Translations under genes and position numbers: made by a program
Notes under the pieces: generated by a model
Told to the model about the DNA's origin: nothing
Seen by the model: only the letters and a program-made list of their open reading frames with translations
Databases searched by the model: none
Shown: piece by piece, positions 63,431-64,000 of the stretch
How the letters are laid out: every line of letters begins with the position of its first letter
Numbering within the stretch: position 1 is the stretch's first letter
Origin: an uncultured Colwellia sp.
GTDB lineage: Bacteria > Pseudomonadota > Gammaproteobacteria > Enterobacterales > Alteromonadaceae
Length of the DNA: 64,000 nucleotides
Assembly: GCA_913061475.1 (NCBI GenBank)
Contig: CAJXUN010000003.1
Span: 1-64,000 of the forward strand
Reading direction: 5' to 3'

Positions 63431-64000
63431 AATTAAATCAATCGCCATTATTACACTGATTTCAATACTCAATGTACAAACCGCTCATGGTATGGGATTG
63501 AAATCATTTGTCGCGTTACCTATTGATAAACATGGTTATGTTATTAGGTTTTCATATGAGCACTTAACAGGTGGTGACAAAGATAATTTTATTACAAGCG
63601 TTGCCTATGGCCTCAGTAATGACCAAGCACTACTTATTGCCCTACCCTACAAAGTAAAACCAAGGGAGGAAGAACGAGTTGGTGATCTATCAGCTTTATA
63701 TCGCCGCACTGTAATACAAAATGATTTTTTCTTAGGCACTTCAAGACTGGCATTACTAGCTGGTGCTGTTGTTCCTAGTGATAATGATCGAGATCCAGCA
63801 GTCCAAGGAGGATTTGTTTATACATTCTTCAAAGGTAGATATGAATTCGATATTGATGCACTTTATCAAGCTGGTATTAATAACCGTCCTGATAGCGGTC
63901 GATATGATATATCTTGACAATATCGTTTATCTCCTCCAGTTTACCCTGATTGGGGTATTGAATCTGAATTAATTGCGGTTACAGAGCTTAATGGAAGATG
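63411..64000 (+). pseudogene. Exported protein interrupted by in-frame TGA, runs off the window
   Basis: ATG 63411 leads to a signal peptide (IITLISILNVQTAHG) and beta-strand-rich sequence like putative outer-membrane transport proteins of the phenol/metal-associated type (FVALPIDKHGYVIRFSYEHLTGG, SVAYGLSNDQALLIALPY). A TGA at 63915-63917 stops it after 168 residues, yet the same frame stays open and protein-like beyond (QYRLSPPVYPDWGIESELIAV) to base 64000. TGG (Trp) to TGA by one base change would explain it. It could be a true nonsense mutation or a sequencing error; no selenocysteine element was seen. Confidence 0.65.

Noticed and set aside
63915-63917. Selenocysteine codon
   Set aside because: No Cys-type or redox context; neighbours suggest Trp, and no obvious hairpin just after the TGA was seen.

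Overview
The window reads as a chromosomal segment of a marine gammaproteobacterium of the Alteromonadales, most like Colwelliaceae (Colwellia/Thalassotalea type). This is inferred from the low GC content, the gene families, a LacI-type NagR N-acetylglucosamine regulon, the TIGR01782-type TonB receptor with 'tryptophan halogenase'/SapC/cupin neighbours, and the housekeeping order lptG-lptF / pepA-holC-valS. No taxonomic search was possible.

Layout. (1) 0.1-8.1 kb, all minus strand: a LolD/YbbA-type ABC ATPase and YbbP-like permease, an exported DJ-1/PfpI protein, an OmpR-family response regulator with its sensor kinase, and a lipoprotein with two retropepsin-like motifs and a PDZ domain. Three copies of an 11-bp-period direct repeat (TGTGAAAT-N3-TGTGAAAT) lie upstream of three of these units, suggesting one small regulon run by the local two-component system. 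(2) 8.2-9.8 kb: a decayed small gene, a parvulin, tRNA-Leu(CAA) with promoter and terminator, and an unknown protein. (3) 9.9-18.5 kb: RDD protein, lptG/lptF divergent from pepA-holC-valS, and a cold-shock gene. (4) 18.6-23.7 kb: ferrochelatase, an exported glutathione-peroxidase-like protein, and ccmABCDE with an FNR-like box.

(5) 23.9-43.6 kb is the centrepiece: an N-acetylglucosamine/chitooligosaccharide locus. Six copies of a palindrome close to TGACAGCGCTGTCA sit before nagK (nagK-nagB-II-nagA-nagP operon), in the divergent hex/sulfotransferase region (two), before a TonB receptor (two), and between pgi and the LacI-family regulator gene (nagR). Hex would release GlcNAc at the cell surface, the TonB receptor imports oligomers across the outer membrane, NagP imports GlcNAc, NagK phosphorylates it, NagA deacetylates it, NagB-II deaminates/isomerises it to fructose-6-phosphate, and Pgi links to glucose-6-phosphate. 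Behind the receptor are two flavin-dependent halogenase-family proteins, a SapC-family protein and a JmjC/cupin-8 protein; their role here is unknown.

(6) 43.7-48.9 kb: a TetR regulator divergent from a two-gene RND efflux system. (7) 48.9-52.4 kb: a minus-strand run encoding an alpha/beta-hydrolase lipoprotein, MlaA, PlsC-type acyltransferase, RraB and a 52-residue membrane protein found by hand. (8) 52.7-60.8 kb: an outer-membrane-like protein, an RstA-like orphan response regulator, an acyl-CoA dehydrogenase, an exported transglutaminase-like protein and a large hybrid sensor kinase. (9) 61-64 kb: a probable accessory segment, with a truncated phoH fused at its edge to a truncated toxin, an intact Phd/YefM-type antitoxin, then a mercury-resistance-like cluster (merR divergent from a GDCCVxC protein, merT-like, merP and an exported protein interrupted by an in-frame TGA), running off the window end.
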